From Actinobacillus minor NM305 (lineage in GTDB: Bacteria; Pseudomonadota; Gammaproteobacteria; Enterobacterales; Pasteurellaceae), in assembly GCF_000175195.1 (NCBI RefSeq), contig NZ_ACQL01000109.1:1-64000 (forward strand): a stretch of DNA of 64,000 bases, read 5' to 3'. The translations under genes and the position numbers were made by a program. Below the pieces are notes generated by a model, which saw only the letters and a program-made list of their open reading frames with translations, made no database searches and had not been told where the DNA came from. Below are positions 37,085 to 44,898 of this stretch, piece after piece (the stretch's first letter is position 1; every line of letters begins with the position of its first letter).

Positions 37085-38062
37085 ATGAGCATTGCTATTA
37101 TCATAGCAACCCACGGTGTCGCTGCAAAAGAGCTTCTCGGAACTACCGAGATGTTAATCGGGGAACAAGAAAATGTGGCATACATTGACTTTGTCCCGGG
37201 TGAAAATGCAGAAACCATTATGGGTAAATATCAAGCCTTAGTTGAAGGGCCTCTTTCTCAGTGTGAGCAAGTCCTTTTCTTAGTTGATATGTGGGGCGGC
37301 AGTCCGTTTAATGCGGCAAACCGTTTCCAAGAGGGCAAAGCTAATATGGACGTGGTGGCAGGTGTCAACATTCCAATGTTAGTAAATACTTGTATGGCGC
37401 GTGATGATGTTGAAACGCTAGAAGAGTTAGTTGAAGTTGCGCTTGAAGCCGGTTCAACAGGTATTCGTTCGTTAAATCATCAACCAAAAGAGGCGGCTAC
37501 ACCGGCACCTTCGGCTCAAACAGCGGCGCCGGCTCAGCCTCAAGTGGCACAAAAAAATCAAGAAGGTAACTTAGTGATTGGTTTAGCCCGTATTGATGAC
37601 CGCTTAATTCACGGTCAAGTGGCGACTCGCTGGACGAAAGAGAGCCGTGTTAGCCGTATTGTGGTAGTGAACGATGATGTAGCAAAAGATAGTGTGCGTT
37701 CGACTATGCTGAAAAGTGTAGCACCTCCGGGAGTAACGGCTCACGTTGTACCTGTGGATAAAATGATCCGTGTTTACAACAATCCTGAATATGCGAACGA
37801 ACGTATGATGTTACTTTTCACTAACCCGACAGATGTGGTTCGTTTAATGGAAGCCGGCGTTGAGTTCAAATCGATCAATATCGGTGGTATGGCATATAAA
37901 GACGGTAAGAAAATGATTACCAGCGCCGTTGCTGTTGATGATAAAGATATCGAAGCATTTAAAGTATTAGATGCGAAGGGTATTGAGCTTGATGTGCGTA
38001 AAGTATCGAATGATAGCCGTCAATATATGATGGATTTACTCAAGAAAAATAACTTAATCTAA
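37085..38062 (+). CDS. manX: PTS mannose/glucose-type EIIAB
   Basis: A 325-residue fused cytoplasmic EIIA-EIIB protein of the mannose-family PTS. The EIIA domain has its phosphorylated His in IIATHGVAAKE (His10). An Ala/Pro/Gln linker (about 139-158) leads to EIIB, with its phosphorylated His in IDDRLIHGQVATRW (about 174-187). It passes phosphate from HPr to the incoming sugar. A GGAG ribosome site precedes the ATG. First gene of manXYZ. Confidence 0.97.
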   Translation: MSIAIIIATHGVAAKELLGTTEMLIGEQENVAYIDFVPGENAETIMGKYQALVEGPLSQCEQVLFLVDMWGGSPFNAANRFQEGKANMDVVAGVNIPMLVNTCMARDDVETLEELVEVALEAGSTGIRSLNHQPKEAATPAPSAQTAAPAQPQVAQKNQEGNLVIGLARIDDRLIHGQVATRWTKESRVSRIVVVNDDVAKDSVRSTMLKSVAPPGVTAHVVPVDKMIRVYNNPEYANERMMLLFTNPTDVVRLMEAGVEFKSINIGGMAYKDGKKMITSAVAVDDKDIEAFKVLDAKGIELDVRKVSNDSRQYMMDLLKKNNLI

Positions 38063-38072
38063 GGAAATTATT

Positions 38073-38873
38073 ATGGAAATTTCTACATTACAAATAATCT
38101 TAGTATTCCTTGTTGCCTGTATTTCAGGTATGGGATCAATCCTTGATGAGTGGCAAACTCACCGTCCGTTAATCGCTTGTACCTTAATCGGTATCGTATT
38201 AGGCGATATGAAAACGGGGATCATTGTTGGTGGTTCATTAGAATTATTAGCGTTAGGTTGGATGAACATTGGTGCAGCATTAGCACCAGATGCAGCATTG
38301 GCGTCAGTGGTTTCAACCATCTTGGTTATCGTAGGCGGACAAGATATTCCGACAGCGATTGCACTCGCTATTCCTCTTGCAGCGGCAGGTCAAGTTTTAA
38401 CTTATGTTGTACGTGCGATTACAGTTGGTTTCCAACACGCAGCGGATAAAGCCGTTGAAACTGGCGACTTAAATAAACTGGATTGGATCCACCGTTCAGC
38501 GTTATTACTTCAAGCAATGCGTATTGCAATCCCAGCGTTAATCGTTGCGATGACAGCAGGTACGGATAGTGTTCAATCTATGTTAGCAGCCATTCCACCA
38601 GTTGTAACAACAGGTCTTAAGATTGCCGGTGGCTTTATTGCGGTTGTAGGTTATGCGATGGTGATCAATATGATGCGTGCAGGTCACTTAATGCCATTCT
38701 TCTATGCGGGTTTCGTAATTGCAGCATTTACTGATTTCAACCTTGTTGCATTAGGGGTTTTAGGTACTATCACAGCGATTATTTATATCCAACTTCACCC
38801 GAAATACAACCAAAGTAAACAAGTGGTGCAAGTGCAAGCAACAAACAACGACCTTGACAACAGATTAGACTAA
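38073..38873 (+). CDS. manY: PTS mannose-type EIIC
   Basis: A 266-residue membrane protein, one half of the sugar channel. The family motif GGSLELLALGWMNIGAA (about 51-67) is clear. It starts 10 bases after manX with a AAGGAAA ribosome site. With ManZ it forms the translocator for glucose, mannose and related sugars; this porter is also a common entry point for bacteriocins and phage DNA in other bacteria. Confidence 0.96.
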   Translation: MEISTLQIILVFLVACISGMGSILDEWQTHRPLIACTLIGIVLGDMKTGIIVGGSLELLALGWMNIGAALAPDAALASVVSTILVIVGGQDIPTAIALAIPLAAAGQVLTYVVRAITVGFQHAADKAVETGDLNKLDWIHRSALLLQAMRIAIPALIVAMTAGTDSVQSMLAAIPPVVTTGLKIAGGFIAVVGYAMVINMMRAGHLMPFFYAGFVIAAFTDFNLVALGVLGTITAIIYIQLHPKYNQSKQVVQVQATNNDLDNRLD

Positions 38874-38885
38874 GGAAGTAAGACT

Positions 38886-39722
38886 ATGACAACTGAAATC
38901 AAAAAAGTAACACAGAGCGATTTAAATGCGGTGGTACGCCGTTCTAATCTCTTCCAAGGTTCTTGGAACTTCGAGCGTATGCAAGCGTTAGGTTTTGCCT
39001 ACTCAATGGTGCCGGTCATCAAACGTTTATATCCCGATCCAAACTCACAAGAGCGTAAAGATGCGATCAAACGTCACCTTGAGTTCTTCAATACTCAACC
39101 ATTCGTAGCGGCTCCTGTATTAGGGGTAACTATCGCAATGGAAGAAGAGCGTGCGAATGGTAAACCTATCGATGATGCGGCAATCAACGGGATCAAAGTG
39201 GGTTTGATGGGGCCTCTTGCCGGTGTGGGCGACCCGATTTATTGGGGAACAGCACGTCCAGTATTCGCAGCCTTAGGTGCAGGCGTTGCCTTAACAGGTA
39301 GCTTATTAGGTCCACTACTTTTCTTCGTCTTATTTAACCTTGTGCGTTTAGCAACCCGTTACTATGGCGTTGTTTACGGCTATAAAAAAGGCTTAAATGT
39401 GGTTCAAGATATGAGTGGCGGTTTATTGCAAAAATTAACTGAAGGTGCATCAATTCTTGGCTTGTTTATTATGGGGGCCTTGGTTCAAAAATGGACAAGC
39501 ATTAATGTACCACTTGTGGTTTCTACCATTCAAAAACAAGACGGCACAACGGAGATCACTACTGTTCAATCTATCTTAGATAGCTTAATGCCGGGTTTAT
39601 TACCGTTACTCTTAACCTTTGCTTGTATGTGGTTATTACGTAACCGTGTGAATGCGCTTTGGATTATCATCGGCTTCTTCGTTATCGGTATTTTCGGTGC
39701 GTGGACAGGTATTCTTGCATAA
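38886..39722 (+). CDS. manZ: PTS mannose-type EIID
   Basis: A 278-residue membrane protein completing the ManXYZ system. The family features include QGSWNFERMQALGFAYSMV (about 24-42), NTQPFVAAPVLGV (about 73) and MGPLAGVGDPIYWGT (about 110-124). It starts 12 bases after manY with AAGGAAG upstream and is followed by an uptake-sequence terminator. Confidence 0.97.
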   Translation: MTTEIKKVTQSDLNAVVRRSNLFQGSWNFERMQALGFAYSMVPVIKRLYPDPNSQERKDAIKRHLEFFNTQPFVAAPVLGVTIAMEEERANGKPIDDAAINGIKVGLMGPLAGVGDPIYWGTARPVFAALGAGVALTGSLLGPLLFFVLFNLVRLATRYYGVVYGYKKGLNVVQDMSGGLLQKLTEGASILGLFIMGALVQKWTSINVPLVVSTIQKQDGTTEITTVQSILDSLMPGLLPLLLTFACMWLLRNRVNALWIIIGFFVIGIFGAWTGILA

Positions 39723-39744
39723 TTTGCAAAAAATCCGATAAATC

Positions 39745-39780
39745 AGACCGCTTGTGCTAGAATACAAGCGGTCTTTTTTT
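39745..39780 (+). terminator. Uptake-sequence inverted pair, terminator of manXYZ
   Basis: AGACCGCTTGT (39745-39755) pairs with ACAAGCGGTCT (39764-39774) over an 8-base loop, followed by seven T. The arms are full uptake-sequence cores. It separates manZ from the yobD start at 39796. Confidence 0.92.
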
Positions 39781-39795
39781 AAGAACATTTTACAA

Positions 39796-40251
39796 ATGAC
39801 AAATATACTTCTGATTTTAGCTATTGGTTTGAGCTTGCTCTATATTCTCTATGATCAGCTCATTATGGACAGACGAAACGGCGAAACCCGACTAAGTGTG
39901 CCGTTAATTCGACAAGCAAGTTTAGACACCGGGATTTTAATTGCCCTAATTGTGTTAATTATCGTGCAGGGCGTGCAAACAGGCATTGAACCTCTTACTG
40001 TATTCTTATTATGCGGTTGTATTGTCTTAGCAGTCTATTCGGCGTTCATTCGTTACCCTCGCTTACTATTAAAAGAACAGGGCTTTTTCTTTGGCAATTT
40101 CTATTTTTTATATGAACAGATTGCGCAAATTAATTTAGCCGAGCAAAATGTGTTAGTGGTAGATCTGAAAAATAATCGCCGTCTTTTTATTCGTATTAAA
40201 AAGCAAGAAGATCTGGAGAAAGTGATTACATTCTTCGGTGGTTATAAATAA
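39796..40251 (+). CDS. yobD: UPF0266 (DUF986) membrane protein YobD
   Basis: A 151-residue inner-membrane protein with an N-terminal membrane segment, two further segments at about 45-85 and a cytoplasmic tail. It resembles E. coli YobD, which also lies directly downstream of manXYZ. The start is set at 39796 (MTNILLILAIG), since an in-frame ATG-like start at 39754 would lie inside the terminator hairpin. Role unknown. Placement past a strong terminator suggests readthrough or its own promoter. Confidence 0.88.
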   Translation: MTNILLILAIGLSLLYILYDQLIMDRRNGETRLSVPLIRQASLDTGILIALIVLIIVQGVQTGIEPLTVFLLCGCIVLAVYSAFIRYPRLLLKEQGFFFGNFYFLYEQIAQINLAEQNVLVVDLKNNRRLFIRIKKQEDLEKVITFFGGYK

Positions 40252-40266
40252 AAAAGGTTGCGCAGA

Positions 40267-40274
40267 GGGGGGGG
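40267..40274. repeat. Eight-G tract between yobD and potD
   Basis: A run of eight G lies 15 bases after the yobD stop and about 220 bases before potD, in otherwise AT-rich DNA. It is outside any gene and outside a recognisable promoter. Confidence 0.6.
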
Positions 40275-40412
40275 ATCTAAATTATTTTTGTGTAATTACT
40301 GCATCCCCATTTTTTAGGATCAGTATATTCATTTCTTACTAGCCATTTTCACAAAATTTCTGCATCTCACTAAAAATTCATTTTTCTTCTAGAAAAATAA
40401 ACATGAAATCGC

Positions 40413-40418
40413 TATAAT
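40413..40418 (+). promoter_or_regulatory. Candidate -10 box of potD
   Basis: A perfect TATAAT lies 74 bases before the potD start, but I see no good -35 at the usual distance. Confidence 0.4.
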
Positions 40419-40491
40419 CGCACGCTTTTTGGGCGAGGGGTAATTCCTCTCGTTGTCTTTTTTACCTTATTTATCTTATGGGGATAAAAAA

Positions 40492-41532
40492 TTGAATAAA
40501 ATGTTGGCGAAATTCACAGCAATTGCTGTTGCATTCTCAGCAATGGCAGTTCATGCCGCTGAAAAACTTTATGTGTATAACTGGACAGAATATGTTCCTT
40601 CTTCTTTATTAGAGCGTTTTACCAAAGAAACGGGCATCGAAGTGATTTATTCCACCTTCGAAAGTAATGAAGAGATGTACTCTAAGTTAAAATTATCAAA
40701 TTCAAAAGGCTACGATATTGTTTTTCCGTCAAGCTACTATGTGGGCAAGATGGCAAAAGAAGGTATGTTAGCGGAATTAGATAAATCTAAACTGACAAAT
40801 TTAAAAAATGTGTCGTTGGAATTGATGGCAAAACCGTTCGACCCTGAAAATAAATACTCGTTACCTTATGTTTACGGTTTAACGGGTATTGGGGTAAATG
40901 CTTCAGAAATCGATCCAAGCTCACTTTCAAGTTGGGGCGATTTATGGCGTGAGGAATACAAAGGCAAATTATTGTTGATGAACGACTCTCGTGAAGTTTT
41001 CCATATTGCGCTTTTATTAGATGGTAAATCGCCAAATAGTGAAAATGAGCAAGAGATTAAATCTGCTTATGAGCGTTTGAAAAAACTTATTCCAAACGTG
41101 TTAGTGTTTAACTCGGATTCGCCTGAAATGCCTTATTTACAAGGCGAAGTATCGGTAGGTATGCAGTGGTCGGGTTCGGCTTATCGTGCGAAAAATGAAA
41201 ATAAAGATTTACAATTTATTTTCCCGAAAGAGGGTGCGGTGTTATGGATGGATAACTACGTGATCCCGAAAGGTGCGGTAAATAAAGAAGCGGCACATAA
41301 ATTTATTGATTTCTTGCTTCGTCCTGAAAGTGCGAAGGAAGTGATCGAAACGATGGGCTTTTCAATGCCAAATGAAGGTGTGAAAGCGTTGCTACCGGCA
41401 GAAACGGTAAATGATCCTTTGATTTTCCCACCTAAAGCGGAAATTGAAAAAGGCGTTCTGCAAGCAGATGTGGGTTCTGCGGTAGAAATTTATGAAAAAT
41501 ACTGGAACCTGTTAAAAACAGGCGGTAAGTAA
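40492..41532 (+). CDS. potD: Spermidine/putrescine-binding periplasmic protein, PotD-like
   Basis: A periplasmic solute-binding protein for polyamines. The start is set at TTG 40492 ([11 protein letters not shown]), with GGGGAT 6 bases upstream, giving a signal peptide that ends AVHA before AEKLYVYNW. The [12 protein letters not shown] mature start and the [13 protein letters not shown] motif (about 255-268) are typical of PotD. About 346 residues. No potABC lies adjacent, so it must serve a transporter encoded elsewhere, as do duplicated PotD proteins in Haemophilus. An ATG at 40501 is an alternative start. Confidence 0.9.
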   Translation: MNKMLAKFTAIAVAFSAMAVHAAEKLYVYNWTEYVPSSLLERFTKETGIEVIYSTFESNEEMYSKLKLSNSKGYDIVFPSSYYVGKMAKEGMLAELDKSKLTNLKNVSLELMAKPFDPENKYSLPYVYGLTGIGVNASEIDPSSLSSWGDLWREEYKGKLLLMNDSREVFHIALLLDGKSPNSENEQEIKSAYERLKKLIPNVLVFNSDSPEMPYLQGEVSVGMQWSGSAYRAKNENKDLQFIFPKEGAVLWMDNYVIPKGAVNKEAAHKFIDFLLRPESAKEVIETMGFSMPNEGVKALLPAETVNDPLIFPPKAEIEKGVLQADVGSAVEIYEKYWNLLKTGGK

Positions 41533-41540
41533 AATTCGAT

Positions 41541-41564
41541 ATGATGTAGAAGTTGCTACATCAT
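41541..41564 (+). terminator. Hairpin after potD
   Basis: ATGATGTAG and CTACATCAT form a perfect 9-bp stem around AAGTTG, 9 bases after the potD stop. Only a delayed T run follows (GTTTTT, 8 bases on), so termination is plausible but not certain. Confidence 0.55.
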
Positions 41565-41602
41565 ACCGGTGTTTTTAAATCGACATTTATACGAGGTCTT
41601 CA

Positions 41603-42169
41603 ATGTCAAATCATAATTCTTTAACAGCAAACCCTGCTCCACTTGGCTTATGTGGTTTTGCATTAACAACTTGGTTACTTAGCTTAATCAACAATGGTAC
41701 TTTCGGTGGCGAAAATGTTGGCTTAGTGCTTGCAATGGGCTTTGCTTTCGGTGGTACAGCACAAATGATCGCAGGTATGTTTGAATTCTCAAAAGGTAAC
41801 ACTTTTGGTTTCACAGCATTTACAAGCTACGGTGCTTTCTGGTGGTCATTCGCATTATTAAAAGTCTTCTTCGGTGCAACTGTTTCGCCTGAATTCGTTG
41901 GTTGGTATTTAGTAGTTTGGGGTACGTTTACGTTAATGATGTTTATCGGTACATTAGCAAAAGCACGTGCATTACAAGCGATTTTCCTTGCTTTAACCAT
42001 TACGTTCTACTTATTAGCAGCCGGCGATTTTACAGGTAACCACACTTTAACACACATTGGTGGTAACTTCGGTTTATTAACAGCATTATTAGCATTCTAC
42101 TTAGCGGCTGCGGATATCATCAACGATAGCTTTGGTCGTGAAGTATTACCGGTGGGTAATCCAAAATAA
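41603..42169 (+). CDS. satP: Acetate/succinate transporter, SatP/YaaH family
   Basis: A 188-residue inner-membrane protein of the GPR1/FUN34/YaaH family with six membrane segments. The family signature NPAPLGLCGFALTTW lies at residues 10-24. Homologues are hexameric acetate/succinate channels or symporters. A CGAGG ribosome site precedes the ATG. It stands alone between potD and comF, with its own terminator. Confidence 0.95.
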   Translation: MSNHNSLTANPAPLGLCGFALTTWLLSLINNGTFGGENVGLVLAMGFAFGGTAQMIAGMFEFSKGNTFGFTAFTSYGAFWWSFALLKVFFGATVSPEFVGWYLVVWGTFTLMMFIGTLAKARALQAIFLALTITFYLLAAGDFTGNHTLTHIGGNFGLLTALLAFYLAAADIINDSFGREVLPVGNPK

Positions 42170-42200
42170 TTTAATACATTATTAGTAGATAAAAAACAGG

Positions 42201-42237
42201 ACGGCTAATCAAATTCATTTGATTAGCCGTTTTTTTA
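42201..42237 (+). terminator. Intrinsic terminator of satP
   Basis: ACGGCTAATCAAAT and ATTTGATTAGCCGT form a perfect 14-bp stem around TC, followed by seven T. Confidence 0.95.
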
Positions 42238-42249
42238 TCAAAAAATCCT

Positions 42250-42271
42250 TTTTTCGGGCATGATCGCAAAA
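42250..42271 (+). promoter_or_regulatory. CRP-S (Sxy-dependent) competence site of comF
   Basis: TTTTTCGG-GCATGA-TCGCAAAA fits the CRP-S consensus TTTTGCGA-N6-TCGCAAAA, with its characteristic C rather than T:A step in the core. A TACCTT -10 box lies at 42290-42295, exactly where a site centred at -41.5 predicts. In Pasteurellaceae such sites put competence genes under CRP plus Sxy. Confidence 0.8.
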
Positions 42272-42317
42272 CGAAAACGCAATTTCTGTTACCTTTTTCC
42301 CAAAAGAGGAAAAAAAT

Positions 42318-43007
42318 ATGAATATATTACGTTTTCGCTGTTTTCATTGCGATCGACCGCTAATGATCGCTTCACACGGCTTTTGTAGCCAATGTATTAA
42401 AGAGATCACAATATCGCCCTATTGCGGACATTGTGGCGCGACACTCGCTGAGAATAGTTTATCTTGCGGAGAGTGCTTAAGAAATGAGCCCAAGTGGCAA
42501 CGCATTGTGCAAATTGCCTTGTATAAACCACCGCTTGCAGATTGGATCCAGCGCTTTAAATTTCAGCAACACTACTGGTTAGATCAAGCGCTTGCCCGTT
42601 TGTTGTTGCTGGCGGTCAAACAAGCACAGCGTGAACATCAACTGGAATTACCTGAAGTTATCATCCCTGTACCACTTTTTTGGCAGCGACATTGGCAACG
42701 AGGCTATAATCAATCAGAATTGATTGCAAAATGCCTTTCCACTTGGTTGAAAATCCCACTCGATACTCAAAGTTTAAGCCGAATTCGCCATACCGCACCG
42801 CAACGAGAATTGAGCGCAAAAGAAAGAAGGCGAAATCTAAAAGGTGCATTTCGTTACCAACCTCAACGACAAGCGGGTAAATTTTATCAACGCATTGCAA
42901 TTATTGATGATGTGGTAACCACCGGCTCAACCTTAAATACTATTTGCCTTGAATTAAAGAAAGCCGGTGTTAAAGAAGTACAGGTTTGGACTTTAGCGCG
43001 CGCTTAG
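42318..43007 (+). CDS. comF: ComF family competence protein
   Basis: A 229-residue cytoplasmic protein needed for natural transformation in Haemophilus, acting after DNA uptake. The N-terminal zinc-binding Cys clusters (CFHC, CSQC, CGHCG, CGEC; residues 8-52) precede a phosphoribosyltransferase-like domain with the PRPP motif IAIIDDVVTTGSTLNTIC (about 193-210) and RQRELSAKERRRN-like basic segment. AGAGGAAA lies 8 bases before the ATG. The CRP-S promoter fits a competence regulon member. Confidence 0.95.
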   Translation: MNILRFRCFHCDRPLMIASHGFCSQCIKEITISPYCGHCGATLAENSLSCGECLRNEPKWQRIVQIALYKPPLADWIQRFKFQQHYWLDQALARLLLLAVKQAQREHQLELPEVIIPVPLFWQRHWQRGYNQSELIAKCLSTWLKIPLDTQSLSRIRHTAPQRELSAKERRRNLKGAFRYQPQRQAGKFYQRIAIIDDVVTTGSTLNTICLELKKAGVKEVQVWTLARA

Positions 43008-43886
43008 TTGTTGAAAATAATGCGTGATCGCCTCACAAGCGATACGCACTTTTTCAGACTGAATTCGCTGTAAAGTGACCAGATAGAGCGGGCTTGAAGG
43101 CAAATGCCATTCAGGAAAAAGCTTCACTAATTCCTTAGAATGCAGTTCATTATCTAAATCCACTAAAGGCTGTAATGAAATGCCAAACCCTTTCATCGTT
43201 AAGCACCGACTTGCCAACAAGCTATTTGTTTTAACCCGATAATTCGGTAACACCTTAATTTTTTTATCTTGTTGATATAATTCTATTTCGCTCGGTGCTA
43301 ACGGCGAGAAGTGAATCCAATCTAATGTTGATAACCCTTCTGGTGAATCTGGGAGTTTTTGCTTACTCAAATAATCCTTTTGCCCGAGAATCGCAAATTG
43401 AACATCATAAATATGACGGGCAATCATCGTGTCGTGTAATGCACCTGTCCCCACTCTTAAGGCAATATCAACTTGTTCTTCGAGGAGATCGACATTCTTA
43501 TCAGAAAAAGAAATATTGAGAGAAAAACCCAAATGGTTCTCGATAATTTCTTTTAAAACATCAAGCAATTTGGAATCCATAAAGCCGGAAGGACAAGAAA
43601 TATTTAGCCAGCCAATAGGATCAGAACGTAGTACTTCCACACACTTTACCGCATTTTCTGCATTTTTTTGCATTTGCCTTACATGTTGATAAAACACCTC
43701 TCCGGCTTCAGTTAAAGAGAGTTTACGTGTTGTACGATTTAATAATTTGATTTTGAGTTGCTGCTCAAGTTTTTGTAAAGATTGCGTAACAGCAGAAGGC
43801 GTCATCTGTAATTTTTCAGCGGCTGCCTGCATAGAGCCTTGTTCTACAACCATCACAAAAATCGACATTGATTTAAAATCGTACAT
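42993..43886 (-). CDS. LysR-family transcriptional regulator
   Basis: A 297-residue LysR-type regulator of the CrgA/AaeR-like group. The N-terminal winged helix reads MQAAAEKLQMTPSAVTQSLQKLE (about 19-40, helix-turn-helix) followed by the linker helix and a substrate-binding effector domain. It is transcribed divergently from the doxX gene with a 131-base gap, so it may regulate that gene. Its last 15 bases overlap the end of comF on the other strand. Confidence 0.92.
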   Translation of the reverse strand: MYDFKSMSIFVMVVEQGSMQAAAEKLQMTPSAVTQSLQKLEQQLKIKLLNRTTRKLSLTEAGEVFYQHVRQMQKNAENAVKCVEVLRSDPIGWLNISCPSGFMDSKLLDVLKEIIENHLGFSLNISFSDKNVDLLEEQVDIALRVGTGALHDTMIARHIYDVQFAILGQKDYLSKQKLPDSPEGLSTLDWIHFSPLAPSEIELYQQDKKIKVLPNYRVKTNSLLASRCLTMKGFGISLQPLVDLDNELHSKELVKLFPEWHLPSSPLYLVTLQRIQSEKVRIACEAITHYFQQLSAR

Positions 43887-43964
43887 ATCAAATAACCTTT
43901 ATTATTAAGTTAAGCTAAAGAGTTTATTTAGGAATAGCAGGGTTATCAAATGAGAATTTTTCAT

Positions 43965-43970
43965 TATAAT
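43965..43970 (+). promoter_or_regulatory. Candidate -10 box of doxX
   Basis: A perfect TATAAT at 43965-43970, with TTATCA 16 bases upstream as a weak -35, lies 48 bases before the doxX ATG in the LysR-doxX divergent gap. Confidence 0.5.
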
Positions 43971-44017
43971 GCACGCCGTAACATTTATTTTACTTTTTTA
44001 TCGAGGAATTTAACAAA

Positions 44018-44425
44018 ATGAACCAAGCAATTGAAAAATTAAGCCCGGTTATTCTTTTATTAGCCCGTGTTGTTATCGGCTATATGTTCTTACTTCACGG
44101 CACAGCGAAATTCTTTGAATTTCCAATGTCAATGACTGGTGGAAACGGTAGCGTGCCACTTTTCTCTATTTACGGCGTTGGCGGTATTATTGAAATCGTA
44201 GGCGGTTTATTCACTATTTTAGGTTTATTCACTCGTCCAACCGCGTTCTTATTAGCAGGTCAAATGGCATACGCTTACTTCTTTATGCATATGACAGCAG
44301 AAACCATTTTCGATCCTTTAACAAATAAAGGTGAATTAGCGGTAATGTACTGTATGGCATTCTTAATCTTATTAGTAACAGGTGCAGGAAAATTATCGTT
44401 AGATGCAAAATTAAACAATAAATAA
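44018..44425 (+). CDS. DoxX family membrane protein
   Basis: A 135-residue inner-membrane protein with four membrane segments. The LLLARVVIGYMFLLHGTAK N-terminus (about 14-32) and YGVGGIIEIVGGLFTILGL core (about 52-70) are typical of DoxX. Members are linked to thiosulphate oxidation, redox or detoxification complexes; the function here is unknown. A CGAGGAA ribosome site lies before the ATG. Likely target of the divergent LysR regulator. Confidence 0.92.
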   Translation: MNQAIEKLSPVILLLARVVIGYMFLLHGTAKFFEFPMSMTGGNGSVPLFSIYGVGGIIEIVGGLFTILGLFTRPTAFLLAGQMAYAYFFMHMTAETIFDPLTNKGELAVMYCMAFLILLVTGAGKLSLDAKLNNK

Positions 44426-44450
44426 TCCTTAATAACATAACCCCCAAGGT

Positions 44451-44484
44451 AAAACGGTACTGACTTCGGTAAGTACCGTTTTTG
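44451..44484 (+). terminator. Intrinsic terminator of doxX
   Basis: AAAACGGTACT and AGTACCGTTTT form an 11-bp stem around a 10-base loop, with T-rich sequence after it. Confidence 0.88.
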
Positions 44485-44565
44485 TTTTGCAAAAAATTTT
44501 AAACGCTAATTTTCTGCTAATTTTACCGCTTGTAAACCGGCTAGCGGTTCAAAAAGGATTAAACA

Positions 44566-44649
44566 ATGCGAATTTTATTGGTTGAAGATGATAGAATGAT
44601 CGCTGATGTCGTATCAGCGAACTTAAAAGATAATCGTGTACCCCAATGA
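44566..44649 (+). pseudogene. Response-regulator stub (27 codons)
   Basis: The ATG at 44566, with AAAGGAT upstream, opens MRILLVEDDRMIADVVSANL, the first beta strand, acidic pocket (EDD) and first helix of an OmpR-type receiver domain. The frame stops after 27 codons. No receiver remainder, DNA-binding domain or sensor kinase follows. It is the 5-prime remnant of a deleted two-component regulator, still with an intact ribosome site. Confidence 0.75.
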
Positions 44650-44840
44650 TAATGGGGTTCTCTAATGCATGGGCAAAAAATGAACCGTTCGATTTAGACT
44701 GTTTGCGTAAAAATGCAGAACAACCTTACTCGCACGATAACTTCTTTCATACCGTATTTAGCCTAATGGATATGGATATGACAAGTTTGAAAGAGTACCG
44801 CACGGAGCTTGATATTTTGGCACAGTGTAAGAAGAAATAG
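44646..44840 (+). pseudogene. Headless remnant of a small secreted protein
   Basis: A 64-residue frame that overlaps the response-regulator stub (ATGA overlap). It begins MIMGFSNAWAKNEPFDLDC; the GFSNAWA-K segment looks like the end of a signal peptide whose start is missing. The rest (two Cys, CKKK end) resembles a small periplasmic protein, but I do not recognise the family. Read with the stub, it marks a deletion junction near 44640. It could be translated by coupling, so a live small protein is not excluded. Confidence 0.5.
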
Positions 44841-44858
44841 TCTTTTCTTGATAGATAC

Positions 44859-44884
44859 AGGGGCAAACTATTCCATTTGCCCCT
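44859..44884. terminator. Hairpin between valS and the deletion scar
   Basis: AGGGGCAAA and its complement TTTGCCCCT close an 8-base loop, 15 bases after the valS stop on the minus strand. The arms resemble one half of the GTAGGG-family elements. Confidence 0.65.
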
Positions 44885-44898
44885 AAAACTTTTCCTTA

